A DNA stretch of 10,600 nt from Nitrososphaerota archaeon (GCA_022573065.1 JACZUQ010000006.1:10918-21517), one strand, 5' to 3'. Shown: positions 1-6,789, numbered from the stretch's first letter. The notes: generated from the letters alone by a model not told the origin. Program-made: numbers and translations.

Positions 1-2
1 AC

Positions 3-122
3 TACATTAAAACAAGTTTGTTAATTTGTGATATCCATCATAATCTAGAATCCAATATTGATGAAGCTATTTGCAAAGAATGTGAAACTATGCTTCTTAA
101 AGGACCTGGAAGTGTATATTAG
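3..122 (+). CDS. 3' end of an unrecognised gene with a C-terminal Cys/His pattern (partial)
   Basis: An open frame enters from the left edge and ends at a TAG at 120-122, giving 39 visible residues. They contain CDIHH near the start and CKEC about 15 residues later, a spacing that could bind one zinc ion. The tail is KGPGSVY. It converges on the Alba gene, whose stop lies 4 bases beyond. I do not recognise the family, and the start lies outside the window. An alternative is a small ORF starting at the TTG at position 18. The Cys/His pairs and the neat convergent spacing are the main reasons for calling it coding. Confidence 0.5.
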   Translation, partial: YIKTSLLICDIHHNLESNIDEAICKECETMLLKGPGSVY

Positions 123-126
123 AATA

Positions 127-453
127 CTAAATTTTTAGTAAAATTATCTCAATTGTTGATAGCATCTTTCCAATACCAGCTGGCATATCCGTATCTAAAA
201 TAATATTTTGAACTTTAGAATTGCCTTTTAGCATTTTTTCTGTTATAATATTTGCAATTGCAACTGCATTTGGAATGGAATTTCCCTTTGCTCGAAGAAT
301 GGCCTTATTTGATTTTCCTAAAAGAGTAATCACATTAATTGCTTCAATCATTACAGGCTCATTTCTCACATTGAAAATAGGCAGTTGCTCTTTTTGAACA
401 TCAGAATCATCTGATGATAAATTACTATGTTTGGACTCGTCCAATAAAATCAA
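127..453 (-). CDS. Divergent Alba-family DNA/RNA-binding protein
   Basis: Alba proteins are small dimeric chromatin and RNA-binding proteins of archaea. Residues about 28-108 follow the Alba fold: EPVMIEAINVITLL (32-45), then ILRAKGNSIPNAV (52-64), and a final STIEIILLKI strand. The gene is divergent. The Lys-Lys pair that precedes PVM in Sulfolobus Alba, including the acetylated Lys16, is Asn31-Glu32 here, and the usual RGRA stretch reads KGNS. Residues 1-27 form an acidic, Ser/Asp-rich extension. The start is a TTG at 453: there is no in-frame ATG before residue 35, an in-frame stop lies at 499-501, and a box A sits 25-32 bases upstream. It is probably a paralogue with altered nucleic-acid binding. 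The family call is firm; the functional divergence is inferred. Confidence 0.85.
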   Translation of the reverse strand: MILLDESKHSNLSSDDSDVQKEQLPIFNVRNEPVMIEAINVITLLGKSNKAILRAKGNSIPNAVAIANIITEKMLKGNSKVQNIILDTDMPAGIGKMLSTIEIILLKI

Positions 454-477
454 TCCAATACATAGGAAATTTTTGAG

Positions 478-485
478 TTTAAAAA
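478..485 (-). promoter_or_regulatory. Box A of the Alba gene
   Basis: The minus strand reads TTTTTAAA within a longer AT-rich stretch, 25-32 bases before the TTG at 453. This spacing predicts a leaderless transcript and supports the TTG start. Confidence 0.5.
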
Positions 486-505
486 TATTATCGATGATTC
501 ATCCA

Positions 506-985
506 TTAATCAAAGAAACTTATGGGTATGTTTTGATAATCTCCATTTGGTAATTTACGTCTAATTACAATTGGAATTATTCGTTGTTCAAGCTCCTCCA
601 ACGCGATATCTAATGACATTTTTGCAGATGCTGGAATTTCAATAAATGGCGGGGCTCCCATTGAAAGTTGTAATGCTCTAGCTCCCATTATTCTAGCTTT
701 TTCAAATCGAGTTAATGTTGGTGGCCCCAACTGTATTTTCCCTTTACCAGAGAGTTTAATTTCTACTGGTTCATGAACTGGATCAATTTCTATAATCTCT
801 CTATCTTCAATAATTTTGCATTCTTTATCTAAATCAGATAATTCTTTTTCAGTTAATTCTCTTTTACCCTCTCTGATTTTTCTATAAGCACTTATAGCAT
901 CATTCAGACTTTTTCCAATAGCTGCCTCTTCCGCACTTTCTTCTTTATTTTCAACCTCAGTTTCTTTTTCTTCTAATTTTGCCAA
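506..985 (-). CDS. rpoK: DNA-directed RNA polymerase subunit K (Rpb6/omega homologue) with long acidic N-terminus
   Basis: RpoK helps assemble and stabilise the archaeal RNA polymerase. It corresponds to eukaryotic Rpb6 and bacterial omega. The conserved core is at residues 90-157: LTRFEKARIMGARALQLSMG, then GAPPFIEIP, and a C-terminal EELEQRIIPIVIRRKLPNG strand region. Many archaeal RpoK proteins are little more than this core. Here about 85 residues precede it, with a Glu/Lys-rich, probably disordered segment at 1-25 and a second region at 26-85. The start is a TTG at 985; there is no in-frame ATG upstream, and a box A at 1009-1018 has leaderless spacing. It lies 52 bases upstream of the Alba gene on the same strand, but Alba appears to have its own promoter. 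Confidence 0.93.
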   Translation of the reverse strand: MAKLEEKETEVENKEESAEEAAIGKSLNDAISAYRKIREGKRELTEKELSDLDKECKIIEDREIIEIDPVHEPVEIKLSGKGKIQLGPPTLTRFEKARIMGARALQLSMGAPPFIEIPASAKMSLDIALEELEQRIIPIVIRRKLPNGDYQNIPISFFD

Positions 986-1008
986 GTAGACAAAATTCTC
1001 AAAATCGG

Positions 1009-1018
1009 TAATATAATC
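1009..1018 (-). promoter_or_regulatory. Box A of rpoK
   Basis: The minus strand reads GATTATATTA, centred about 28 bases before the TTG start at 985. This fits a leaderless transcript and decides the start codon. Confidence 0.6.
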
Positions 1019-1074
1019 GAATACGGGATTAATGCTTATTTACATCATATTGGGATATGATCCAAATCATAGCG

Positions 1075-1084
1075 TTTATCTATA
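1075..1084 (+). promoter_or_regulatory. Box A of the cyclophilin-like gene
   Basis: TTTATCTATA lies 23-32 bases before the ATG at 1107. It would fall inside the coding region if the upstream ATG at 1032 were used, so it argues for the internal start. Confidence 0.5.
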
Positions 1085-1106
1085 CTCTATTTTGTTGCTT
1101 AAATCT

Positions 1107-1493
1107 ATGGAACAAGATTCAGTATCTAAAATCAAGTTAATTTTGGAAATACGTGGAAAAGCCAAGCTATACTGTGAACTAAAACGTCATCTTTCACCAC
1201 GAACTGTCGGAATTATTTCAAGAAGCTTACCATTGGAGGGAAACGCTCATCAAATCACAAATAATATTTCATATTTTGAAACGTCAATTGACTCTGGTAT
1301 TGATAGGCCTAGAAAAGAATTCAAAAAAGGAGACATTGCTTTTTTACCCGTAAACGGGAGTATTTGTTTTTTTTCTGAAAACACCTCCTCGCCAAAAACT
1401 ATGACGCCAATTGGGAAAATTATATCTGATATTGCAGTTTTATCTGAAATAAAGTCTGGTGATGTATTTTCTCTTTATGCAGATACTGTCTGA
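1107..1493 (+). CDS. Cyclophilin-like-fold protein (archaeal TM1367/PF04126 type)
   Basis: From the ATG at 1107 the product has 128 residues. It shows the pattern of the small beta-barrel proteins related in fold to cyclophilins: KLILEIRGKAKLYCEL (10-25), HLSPRTVGIISRSLPLEG (28-45), then KKGDIAFLPVNGSICFF (73-89) and a PIGKI turn (101-105). Proteins of this family have the cyclophilin fold, but their activity as prolyl isomerases is not established, so I assign no reaction. A frame open to an ATG at 1032 would add 25 residues (YIILGYDPNHSVYLY and onward) with no counterpart I recognise. The box A at 1075-1084 supports the shorter form. Its last 19 bases overlap the convergent eS25 gene. Confidence 0.75.
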   Translation: MEQDSVSKIKLILEIRGKAKLYCELKRHLSPRTVGIISRSLPLEGNAHQITNNISYFETSIDSGIDRPRKEFKKGDIAFLPVNGSICFFSENTSSPKTMTPIGKIISDIAVLSEIKSGDVFSLYADTV

Positions 1494-1807
1494 TAAATAT
1501 GATGACCACTAAATCCACCAACTTTTTTAACAGTTCCATCTTTAGATAATTTTTTCAAAAATGTACTTGAAGCAGATATTTTTACTCCAAGATGTCTTGC
1601 AAGTTCCTGAATTGTAATCACTTTGGAATTTTTAATAAATTTCATAGCTTGCTCTTCATTTACAAGAACAGTAATTTCAGCCTTTGAAGAACCTCCTTCT
1701 GATTTGTCTTTTTTCTGTCCTTTGTTTTTTTCTCCTGATTTTTTTGAAGATTCCTTTTGTTGAGATTTTTGTTTTTGTGCTGGTGACTTATTTTTTGATC
1801 CGCCCAT
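1475..1807 (-). CDS. rps25e: Small-subunit ribosomal protein eS25
   Basis: The protein has 110 residues. The first 42 are a Lys/Ser/Gln-rich, probably unfolded tail that likely contacts rRNA. Residues about 43-108 form the winged-helix domain of S25e: EITVLVNEEQAMKFIKNSKV, then ITIQELARHLGVKISAS, and a wing KKVGGFSGHHIYQ. eS25 is found in eukaryotes and in crenarchaeal and thaumarchaeal lineages, so it helps place the organism. The ATG at 1807 is preceded at leaderless distance by a clear TTTATAA box. The 3' end overlaps the convergent cyclophilin-like gene by 19 bases, including both stop codons. Confidence 0.93.
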   Translation of the reverse strand: MGGSKNKSPAQKQKSQQKESSKKSGEKNKGQKKDKSEGGSSKAEITVLVNEEQAMKFIKNSKVITIQELARHLGVKISASSTFLKKLSKDGTVKKVGGFSGHHIYQTVSA

Positions 1808-1830
1808 AAAAAATTGAAAATTTATCCTGC

Positions 1831-1837
1831 TTATAAA
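1831..1837 (-). promoter_or_regulatory. Box A of the eS25 gene
   Basis: The minus strand reads TTTATAA, 24-30 bases before the ATG at 1807. It is among the best archaeal TATA matches in the window. Confidence 0.65.
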
Positions 1838-1902
1838 GGTAAATACTAATTATGAGTTAATTTTCTTTTAATCAATTTAGAAAAATTACAGCAGTCTGAA
1901 CA

Positions 1903-2040
1903 TTAAATTTTTTTCGTGTATGGAATGAGTTCCTTCCAATTCAATTTAGACATGAATTTATTTGATCTATCTGTAGGCAGATATTCCAATATTGATAATC
2001 CTTTTACAAAATGTTTAAAATGCCCAGTTGATTTTTTCAA
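1903..2040 (-). CDS. Small unrecognised protein, 45 residues
   Basis: The gap between eS25 and the 70-residue protein gene contains a minus-strand frame from a TTG at 2040 to a TAA at 1903-1905. The predicted peptide begins MKKSTGHFKHFVKGL, continues ILEYLPTDRSNKFMSKLNW and ends KELIPYTKKI. It is basic, has no membrane segment or Cys pairs, and its composition looks protein-like (two Pro, one Trp, regular hydrophobic spacing). An in-frame stop lies four codons before the TTG, and an AT-rich TTTTAATT stretch at about 2056-2069 could serve as box A. Its stop lies 65 bases before the box A of eS25, so co-transcription is possible. I do not recognise a family; the coding call is inferred. Confidence 0.5.
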   Translation of the reverse strand: MKKSTGHFKHFVKGLSILEYLPTDRSNKFMSKLNWKELIPYTKKI

Positions 2041-2086
2041 TTGGATTTGTTACTTTAATTAAAATTTTTCAAGAGCACATTTCAAC

Positions 2087-2096
2087 TATATATAAT
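2087..2096 (+). promoter_or_regulatory. Box A of the 70-residue Cys/His protein gene
   Basis: TATATATAAT lies 20-29 bases before the GTG at 2116, which supports that start as leaderless. Confidence 0.6.
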
Positions 2097-2115
2097 CTTA
2101 AACCCATGCCCAATT

Positions 2116-2328
2116 GTGGGAATAGTGGCAAAAGGTGCAAAATGCAACGTAAATGGTTGTAATGATGACGGTGCACGTTCAATAAACACTGGCAAGGTAG
2201 AACGTGCTGGTCTAGAAGTTTCATCAACAGGAAAAAAATCTGTTCTATGTAAAACTCACTATAAAGAATGGAAGAAGGAATCAAAAGATGATCGTGATCT
2301 TGAACGAGCACGATATGATAAATTCTAA
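2116..2328 (+). CDS. Small putative zinc-binding protein, 70 residues
   Basis: This is a small charged protein with a Cys/His pattern: C10 and C15 (CNVNGC), then C45 and H48 (CKTH) after a 29-residue spacer. That pattern would suit a single zinc site. The C-terminal third, from YKEWKKESKDD to the end, is highly charged and probably helical. I cannot name its function; such proteins often bind nucleic acids or ribosomes, but nothing here proves it. The start is the GTG at 2116, placed by the TATATATAAT box; the earlier ATG at 2106 is in another frame. Its stop codon overlaps that of the convergent DHS-family gene by 4 bases, so transcription must end inside its neighbour. Confidence 0.75.
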   Translation: MGIVAKGAKCNVNGCNDDGARSINTGKVERAGLEVSSTGKKSVLCKTHYKEWKKESKDDRDLERARYDKF

Positions 2329-3443
2329 CTGCTTTTTCTTTTTGTTATATCATAAAATTTTGATGGATTTTCTTTCAAAAATTCTTCTTTAAGATTATTG
2401 TAATACTTTCCAAGTTTTTTGTAAAGTCGTTTTGGTTTTCTTGATTTATTTTTGCTTAGTACGTATAATGCAAGAATTGGAAATGCAATTGTAGAGTCTG
2501 CATAAACTGTTATCATATCTTGATGAGCGTCATGTACTTTGCCCCAGCTTTTTCCTTCTTGTAATGTAGCTCCGGATAGCCCACCTGTATCTGGTCTTGC
2601 ATCAGTTATCTGGATAATATAGTCCTGTCCTCCATCATCTCTTCGTAATATTTGATCTAAAAGAGGACCTGTTTGCTGTGCAGAGTTTTTTGGAACTCCC
2701 CCTCCCAGCTCTACAACTCCTGATTTTTTAGAATGATAAACAATTGCTGCTTGTTCTATAATTTCTCTTACAAAATCTAAATTGTATACTTTATCTCTAA
2801 ATCTATGAACTGCTAAATTTAATGCAAGTGAAGAATCAATTAATGCAGGAGCATAAACTGGTACATCATATTCATATGCAGAAGCTATAAAGCTTCTTTC
2901 AGGAAATTTTGCTTTTTTCTTTGTAATGTTCCCCATAAGATTACAAAACTCTGCGCTTGTAAATGGTTTATCTATCAAGTTTTCTTTGAACATTTTTTGT
3001 ATTACTTGGTCTTCAGCTTCTAGTGTTTCATAGAATTTAATAAAAACATCTCGAATTCTAACTATTTCTTTATCATAAAGCTTCATGTCATCTACTTCAT
3101 AATGTCCTTGTTTTACAGGAAATCCCCATGCAAAATGATCTTCATGATACACATTTGCGCCAGTTGTAATTATCCAATCAACAAAACCCCTTTCAATCAA
3201 TGTTTGAATAATTCCACCAATACCCACTGGTGTCATTGCTCCAGACACTGTGAGACAAATTACTGCATCTTCTTTAATCATTTTTGAGTAAAGTTTTGCA
3301 GCTTCACCTAATTTCCTAGCATTATATCCACTTCTAGCGTAAACCTCTACAATGTCTTCAATCTTCATTTTAGGGTCTAGTTTTATGTGAGGAATATCTT
3401 TTCCATGAAAGTGATGATGATCCACGAATGGAAAAAAATTCAA
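2325..3443 (-). CDS. dys: Deoxyhypusine synthase family enzyme
   Basis: Deoxyhypusine synthase transfers the aminobutyl group of spermidine to a lysine of aIF5A using NAD. The 372-residue protein has the family landmarks: VSGAMTPVGIGGII (67-79), the NAD-site segment TTGANVYHEDHF (93-104), ELGGGVPKNSAQQTGPLL (245-262), ITDARPDTGGLSGAT (279-293), and SWGKVHDAHQDM (299-310) with the active-site lysine at K302. The GGGVPKN-AQQ form resembles what I recall of the DHS-like clade in bacteria and some archaea, whose members can make homospermidine or act on other amines. Deoxyhypusine synthesis is therefore likely, not certain. The N-terminus is His-rich (DHHHFHGKDIPH). The start is a TTG at 3443 with a box A at 3467-3476; a GTG at 3425 is an alternative. 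An agmatinase homologue about 3.5 kb away could supply polyamine precursor. Confidence 0.88.
   Translation of the reverse strand: MNFFPFVDHHHFHGKDIPHIKLDPKMKIEDIVEVYARSGYNARKLGEAAKLYSKMIKEDAVICLTVSGAMTPVGIGGIIQTLIERGFVDWIITTGANVYHEDHFAWGFPVKQGHYEVDDMKLYDKEIVRIRDVFIKFYETLEAEDQVIQKMFKENLIDKPFTSAEFCNLMGNITKKKAKFPERSFIASAYEYDVPVYAPALIDSSLALNLAVHRFRDKVYNLDFVREIIEQAAIVYHSKKSGVVELGGGVPKNSAQQTGPLLDQILRRDDGGQDYIIQITDARPDTGGLSGATLQEGKSWGKVHDAHQDMITVYADSTIAFPILALYVLSKNKSRKPKRLYKKLGKYYNNLKEEFLKENPSKFYDITKRKSS
2331..2343 (+). terminator. Oligo-T terminator of the 70-residue protein gene
   Basis: CTTTTTCTTTTTG follows the stop at 2328 by two bases on the plus strand, inside the end of the convergent DHS-family gene. 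Archaeal polymerases terminate at such T-runs without a hairpin. Confidence 0.4.
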
Positions 3444-3466
3444 ACGCTAAATAATACTTGCGAATG

Positions 3467-3476
3467 CAAATTATAT
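3467..3476 (-). promoter_or_regulatory. Box A of the DHS-family gene
   Basis: The minus strand reads ATATAATTTG, centred about 28 bases before the TTG at 3443. It lies in the 69-base divergent gap shared with the gene starting at 3513. Confidence 0.5.
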
Positions 3477-3512
3477 TCTTATGAGGTAAAGATACATGTT
3501 ATTTGTATTATA

Positions 3513-3854
3513 ATGAAAATTATTGATATTTCTGATCCAGAAAGAATTAATCGATTCCCAGATAAATCACTTACAATATTTTCTGAAGAGAATTTTTCTG
3601 AACATGGATATAAAATAAAAAAAGTGGAACTTCGACTTTTTATTGAAAAAACTGACGAAAAACTTGGACCATATTCTTTGATTACATCCTTGGTTGACAC
3701 TGATAAAGGCTCGATTGAAATGGTATACCTAGAAGGATATCATGGGAAAAATACACTTGAAAGCTCAAAAGATTTTCTTGTATCTACTTTAGGTATTTCG
3801 AGTTTAATTTTACGTTCAATTATTGCTTTGGAATCTGCATCCAAAACTGACTAA
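3513..3854 (+). CDS. Unrecognised protein, 113 residues
   Basis: I do not recognise this family. From the ATG at 3513 the protein begins MKIIDISDPERINRFPDK and continues with alternating hydrophobic and charged strands such as KIKKVELRLFIEK and YSLITSLVDTDKGSIEMVY. It ends with a hydrophobic helix-like stretch, FLVSTLGISSLILRSIIAL. It is soluble-looking, with no signal peptide and no Cys pairs. The frame stays open upstream to 3387, but that part runs antisense through the DHS-family gene and reads like a shadow, so the shorter start is chosen. The upstream box A is weak, with AT-rich sequence at about 3487-3495. It is transcribed divergently from the DHS-family gene. Confidence 0.7.
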   Translation: MKIIDISDPERINRFPDKSLTIFSEENFSEHGYKIKKVELRLFIEKTDEKLGPYSLITSLVDTDKGSIEMVYLEGYHGKNTLESSKDFLVSTLGISSLILRSIIALESASKTD

Positions 3855-3884
3855 CTGTGTCCGTGCACAATTACAAACAAGCGG

Positions 3885-3892
3885 CTTTATTC
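3885..3892 (+). promoter_or_regulatory. Box A of the first receiver gene
   Basis: CTTTATTC is centred 26 bases before the ATG at 3914, which supports that ATG over the TTG three bases earlier. Confidence 0.5.
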
Positions 3893-3913
3893 ACAGTTTA
3901 CTTGACATAATTG

Positions 3914-4315
3914 ATGAGCGATTTAAAGAACCAAAAAGAACGAATTAAAGCAATTGTAGTTGATGATGACGAAGATTCTTCTGATTCGATTTGCCAAGCA
4001 CTTGAAATTGGCGGAATTAATGTAATTGGAAAAGGCTATGATGGAGAGCAAGCTTATCAATTATACAAAACACTGAACCCAGATGTTTTGATTTTAGATA
4101 TGAATATGCCTAATTATGATGGTGGTTATGCTCTTGAAAAAATTACACAGGATTATCCAGATGCAAAAATAATTGTTGTTACTGCTTATACTGATTATAA
4201 ATTTGAGAAGGCAAAAGCTTCAGCAATTTTTACAAAACCATATGATTTTGAACCATTTTTAGATACAGTAAAAAAAATAGCTCTTGGTCAAACTCAGTCT
4301 GCTATAATTAAATAA
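3914..4315 (+). CDS. Stand-alone CheY-like receiver protein
   Basis: This is a single receiver (REC) domain of 133 residues with no output domain. The acidic pocket VVDDDED lies at about 15-21, the phospho-acceptor Asp at about 62 in VLILDMNMPNYDG, the switch Thr in IIVVTAYTD and the conserved Lys in FTKPYDFEP. All residues needed for phosphorylation are present. Such proteins relay signals from a histidine kinase to a partner protein; no kinase lies in the window. The start is taken at ATG 3914, where the box A spacing is right. It is followed by a T-rich terminator and then thrS, so it is probably transcribed alone. Confidence 0.9.
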   Translation: MSDLKNQKERIKAIVVDDDEDSSDSICQALEIGGINVIGKGYDGEQAYQLYKTLNPDVLILDMNMPNYDGGYALEKITQDYPDAKIIVVTAYTDYKFEKAKASAIFTKPYDFEPFLDTVKKIALGQTQSAIIK

Positions 4316-4337
4316 ATTATTTCAATATTTTAAGTAA

Positions 4338-4350
4338 TTTTTTAATTTTA
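4338..4350 (+). terminator. T-rich terminator after the first receiver gene
   Basis: TTTTTTAATTTTA lies 22 bases past the receiver stop and just before the box A of thrS, a typical archaeal T-run terminator position. Confidence 0.4.
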
Positions 4351-4363
4351 ATGTATTAGATAC

Positions 4364-4371
4364 CTTTATTT
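4364..4371 (+). promoter_or_regulatory. Box A of thrS
   Basis: CTTTATTT is centred about 27 bases before the GTG at 4395, which supports a leaderless GTG start. Confidence 0.5.
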
Positions 4372-4394
4372 CAATAACTTAAGAGTGTCAAATT

Positions 4395-6245
4395 GTGCGT
4401 ATACTTCAATTACATTGTAGTAGTATGGAATATACTCCTACAAAAAAGGAGATAGAATCCGCCGAAGAAATAACACCGGAAACCAAAAATCTCAAAGAAG
4501 TAGTTGTAACCTTTATTGCAGTTGAGGAAGGCGACGATAAAACTGTAGCAAAAAAAGCTATTGCAGAAATTAAAGAATCAATGAATAAAATAGGATGTAA
4601 AAAATTATTACTATATCCTTATGCGCATCTTAGCTCAAAACTTGCTTCTCCAAATTCAGCATTATCTGTTTTAAAAGAAATGGAATTGTTAGCTTCTGAT
4701 CTAGATGTATCCCGTGCTCCATTTGGTTGGACAAAAACTTACAAACTAGAAGTAAAAGGACACCCCTTAGCTGAAACCTCCAAAGTTATTACTAAAGACG
4801 GAAGTTCTGATGATACTTCTGAGGCAGTCAAATCAGAATCTAAAATAAAATCATATTGGTATATTATGACTCCTGATGGAAACATGCAAGAAATTGAAAA
4901 ATTTAATTTTTCAAAACATCCTCAGCTTGAAGTTTTAACAAAATATGAGACAGTGAAAAAACGTTCAGTGGATGAGCCTCCACCACATGTAAGATTAATG
5001 AAAAAATTGGCAATAGCTGACTATGAACCTGCTTCTGATTCTGGCAATATGAGATTTTATCCAAATGGCAGACTGATAAAATCATTAATTGAAAGATATG
5101 TGACTGATAACATTACAAGCTATGGAGGACTAGAAGTTGAAACTCCAATCATGTATGATTCACATCATCCGAGTCTTGAGAGTTATTTTAATCGCTTTCC
5201 AGCAAGACAGTACAATATTAATTCTGAAGGCAAACAACTAATCTTACGATTTGCAGCTTGTTTTGGTCAATTTTTAATGGCACATGATTTTCAACTCTCA
5301 TACAGAAATTTGCCACTAAAACTATACGAGATGACAAGATACAGTTTTCGTAGAGAACAGTCTGGAGAATTAGTAGGCCTTCGTCGATTACGTGCATTTA
5401 CTATGCCTGACTGTCATGCATTTTGTAAAGATATGAGTCAGGCCATAGAAGAATTTCGAAAAAGATTTGATTTATCACGTAATGTATTACATGGTTTAGG
5501 TCTAAATGAATCTGATTATGAGTTGGCAATTCGTTTTACAGAGGAATTTTATAATGAAAACAAACAACTCATTGAAGAAACCGTCAAAAAAATTGGCAAG
5601 CCAGTTCTAATAGAAATGTGGAAAGAACAATTCTTCTATTTTGTACTAAAATGGGAATTTAATTACATAGATAGTCAAGGTAAAGCTTCAGCATTATCAA
5701 CTGATCAGATTGATGTAGAGAATGGGAAAAGATACAATATAGAATTCTTTGATGAACAAAACAAGCCACAATACCCAATTATTTTACATAATTCTCCTAG
5801 CGGTGCAATTGAGAGAGTTATTTTTGCTCTTCTTGAAAAGGCTGCAAAGGATTCTAAAGAAGGAAAGAAGGCTCATTTGCCTTTATGGCTTTCACCAACT
5901 CAAGTACGACTAATTCCAATAAAGCCAGAATTTCTACAGTTCTGTAAGAACTTGGCTGATAAAATTACTGACTCAAAGATTAGAGTGGACGTTGATGATA
6001 GAAATGAAAGTATTGGAAAAAGAATTAGAGAAGCTGAAACTGAATGGATACGATATATTTTGGTAATTGGTGAAAAGGAAGTCAATTCAAAGGATGTTAA
6101 TGTTCGAGATAGAGAAACTGGTGAACTAAAACAAATATCTTTTGATGATTTTATAAGCGAAATTCACGAACAAATTAAAAATAAACCATTTTCGCATCTA
6201 AACTCGAATCGCTTCGTTTCTATACGGCCACAAATAATGGTCTAG
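4395..6245 (+). CDS. thrS: Threonyl-tRNA synthetase, archaeal type with N-terminal editing domain
   Basis: ThrRS charges tRNA-Thr with threonine in the cytoplasm. Residues 1 to about 135 form the archaeal editing domain, related to D-aminoacyl-tRNA deacylases, which removes mischarged serine. Its signature segments are YPYAHLS (74-80, with H78) and LEVKGHPL (118-125, with K121). The class II catalytic core follows: motif 2 is YSFRREQSG with R319, and motif 3 is SGAIERVIFALL with R474. The zinc ligands that select threonine fit C289, H341 and H465. The anticodon-binding domain starts at about residue 497. Residues 132-150 form a Ser/Asp/Lys-rich linker between the editing domain and the core. 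At 616 residues it is full length. It starts with GTG at 4395, supported by a box A at leaderless spacing. Confidence 0.96.
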   Translation: MRILQLHCSSMEYTPTKKEIESAEEITPETKNLKEVVVTFIAVEEGDDKTVAKKAIAEIKESMNKIGCKKLLLYPYAHLSSKLASPNSALSVLKEMELLASDLDVSRAPFGWTKTYKLEVKGHPLAETSKVITKDGSSDDTSEAVKSESKIKSYWYIMTPDGNMQEIEKFNFSKHPQLEVLTKYETVKKRSVDEPPPHVRLMKKLAIADYEPASDSGNMRFYPNGRLIKSLIERYVTDNITSYGGLEVETPIMYDSHHPSLESYFNRFPARQYNINSEGKQLILRFAACFGQFLMAHDFQLSYRNLPLKLYEMTRYSFRREQSGELVGLRRLRAFTMPDCHAFCKDMSQAIEEFRKRFDLSRNVLHGLGLNESDYELAIRFTEEFYNENKQLIEETVKKIGKPVLIEMWKEQFFYFVLKWEFNYIDSQGKASALSTDQIDVENGKRYNIEFFDEQNKPQYPIILHNSPSGAIERVIFALLEKAAKDSKEGKKAHLPLWLSPTQVRLIPIKPEFLQFCKNLADKITDSKIRVDVDDRNESIGKRIREAETEWIRYILVIGEKEVNSKDVNVRDRETGELKQISFDDFISEIHEQIKNKPFSHLNSNRFVSIRPQIMV

Positions 6246-6298
6246 ATTTTATTTTAGGTGCGTTCAAATCAAACACACTAATGTAGAAATTCATTTGG

Positions 6299-6308
6299 AT
6301 TTATTTTA
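6299..6308 (+). promoter_or_regulatory. Possible box A of the second receiver gene
   Basis: An AT-rich stretch containing TTTATTTTA lies about 20-29 bases before ATG 6328 and is too close for ATG 6322 to be leaderless. Its AT-rich surroundings make it uncertain. Confidence 0.35.
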
Positions 6309-6327
6309 ATTTAGAAATTAAATGGGA

Positions 6328-6789
6328 ATGAAAATACTAGTAGCAGAAGATAGTAGATCTGTAGCCTTGGTATACAAAAAAACATTAGAAAAAAGAGGAC
6401 ATATGGTAATAATTACCGAAAATGGTTTAAAATGTCTCTATCAATATACTGATGATTTCAAACTTCGTGGAGATGATAAGAAAAAAACATCTCTTTATGA
6501 TCTAGTGATTTTAGATCATAAAATGCCAAGAATGGCAGGAACTGATGTAGCAAAAGAGATTATAGAGATGAATCCCAAACAAAGAATTCTATTTGTTACA
6601 GGTCATGTTAAAGACATGATGAAAGGAGTCCGTAAAATAGGTGAAAAAATCGAATTGATGCAAAAACCATTTAGAATAAGTGCGATGATTAGTCAAGTTG
6701 AAAATGCTAAATTAAGATGGCAGAAAAAAATGATTAAAAAAACTGCTCAAGAAACGTGGGATGGGGAAGGACTTTCTGAACCTCTCTGA
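6328..6789 (+). CDS. Stand-alone receiver protein with an insertion
   Basis: This is a second single-domain REC protein. It starts MKILVAEDSRSV. Counting from the alternative ATG at 6322, D10 is in the acidic pocket, the phospho-acceptor is D65 in VILDHKMPRMAG, the switch Thr is T93 in ILFVTGHVK and the conserved lysine is K115 in MQKPF. Between helix 2 and strand 3 there is an extra charged stretch of roughly a dozen residues (FKLRGDDKKKTSLYD). A basic C-terminal tail of about 25 residues (RWQKKMIKKTAQETW and on) follows the domain. ATG 6328 fits the box A at 6299-6308 best. No DNA-binding domain is visible. It differs clearly from the first receiver, so it is not a recent duplicate. Confidence 0.88.
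   Translation: MKILVAEDSRSVALVYKKTLEKRGHMVIITENGLKCLYQYTDDFKLRGDDKKKTSLYDLVILDHKMPRMAGTDVAKEIIEMNPKQRILFVTGHVKDMMKGVRKIGEKIELMQKPFRISAMISQVENAKLRWQKKMIKKTAQETWDGEGLSEPL

Noticed and set aside
1032..1106. N-terminal extension of the cyclophilin-like protein
   Set aside because: The extra 25 residues have no family counterpart I recognise and the best promoter element lies inside them.
2106..2150. ATG upstream of the 70-residue Cys/His protein
   Set aside because: It is in a different frame and leads to a short peptide ending after a few codons; the GTG at 2116 has correct box A spacing and opens the conserved-looking frame.
3387..3512. N-terminal extension of the 113-residue protein
   Set aside because: It runs antisense through the start of the DHS-family gene and its promoter and reads like a shadow frame.
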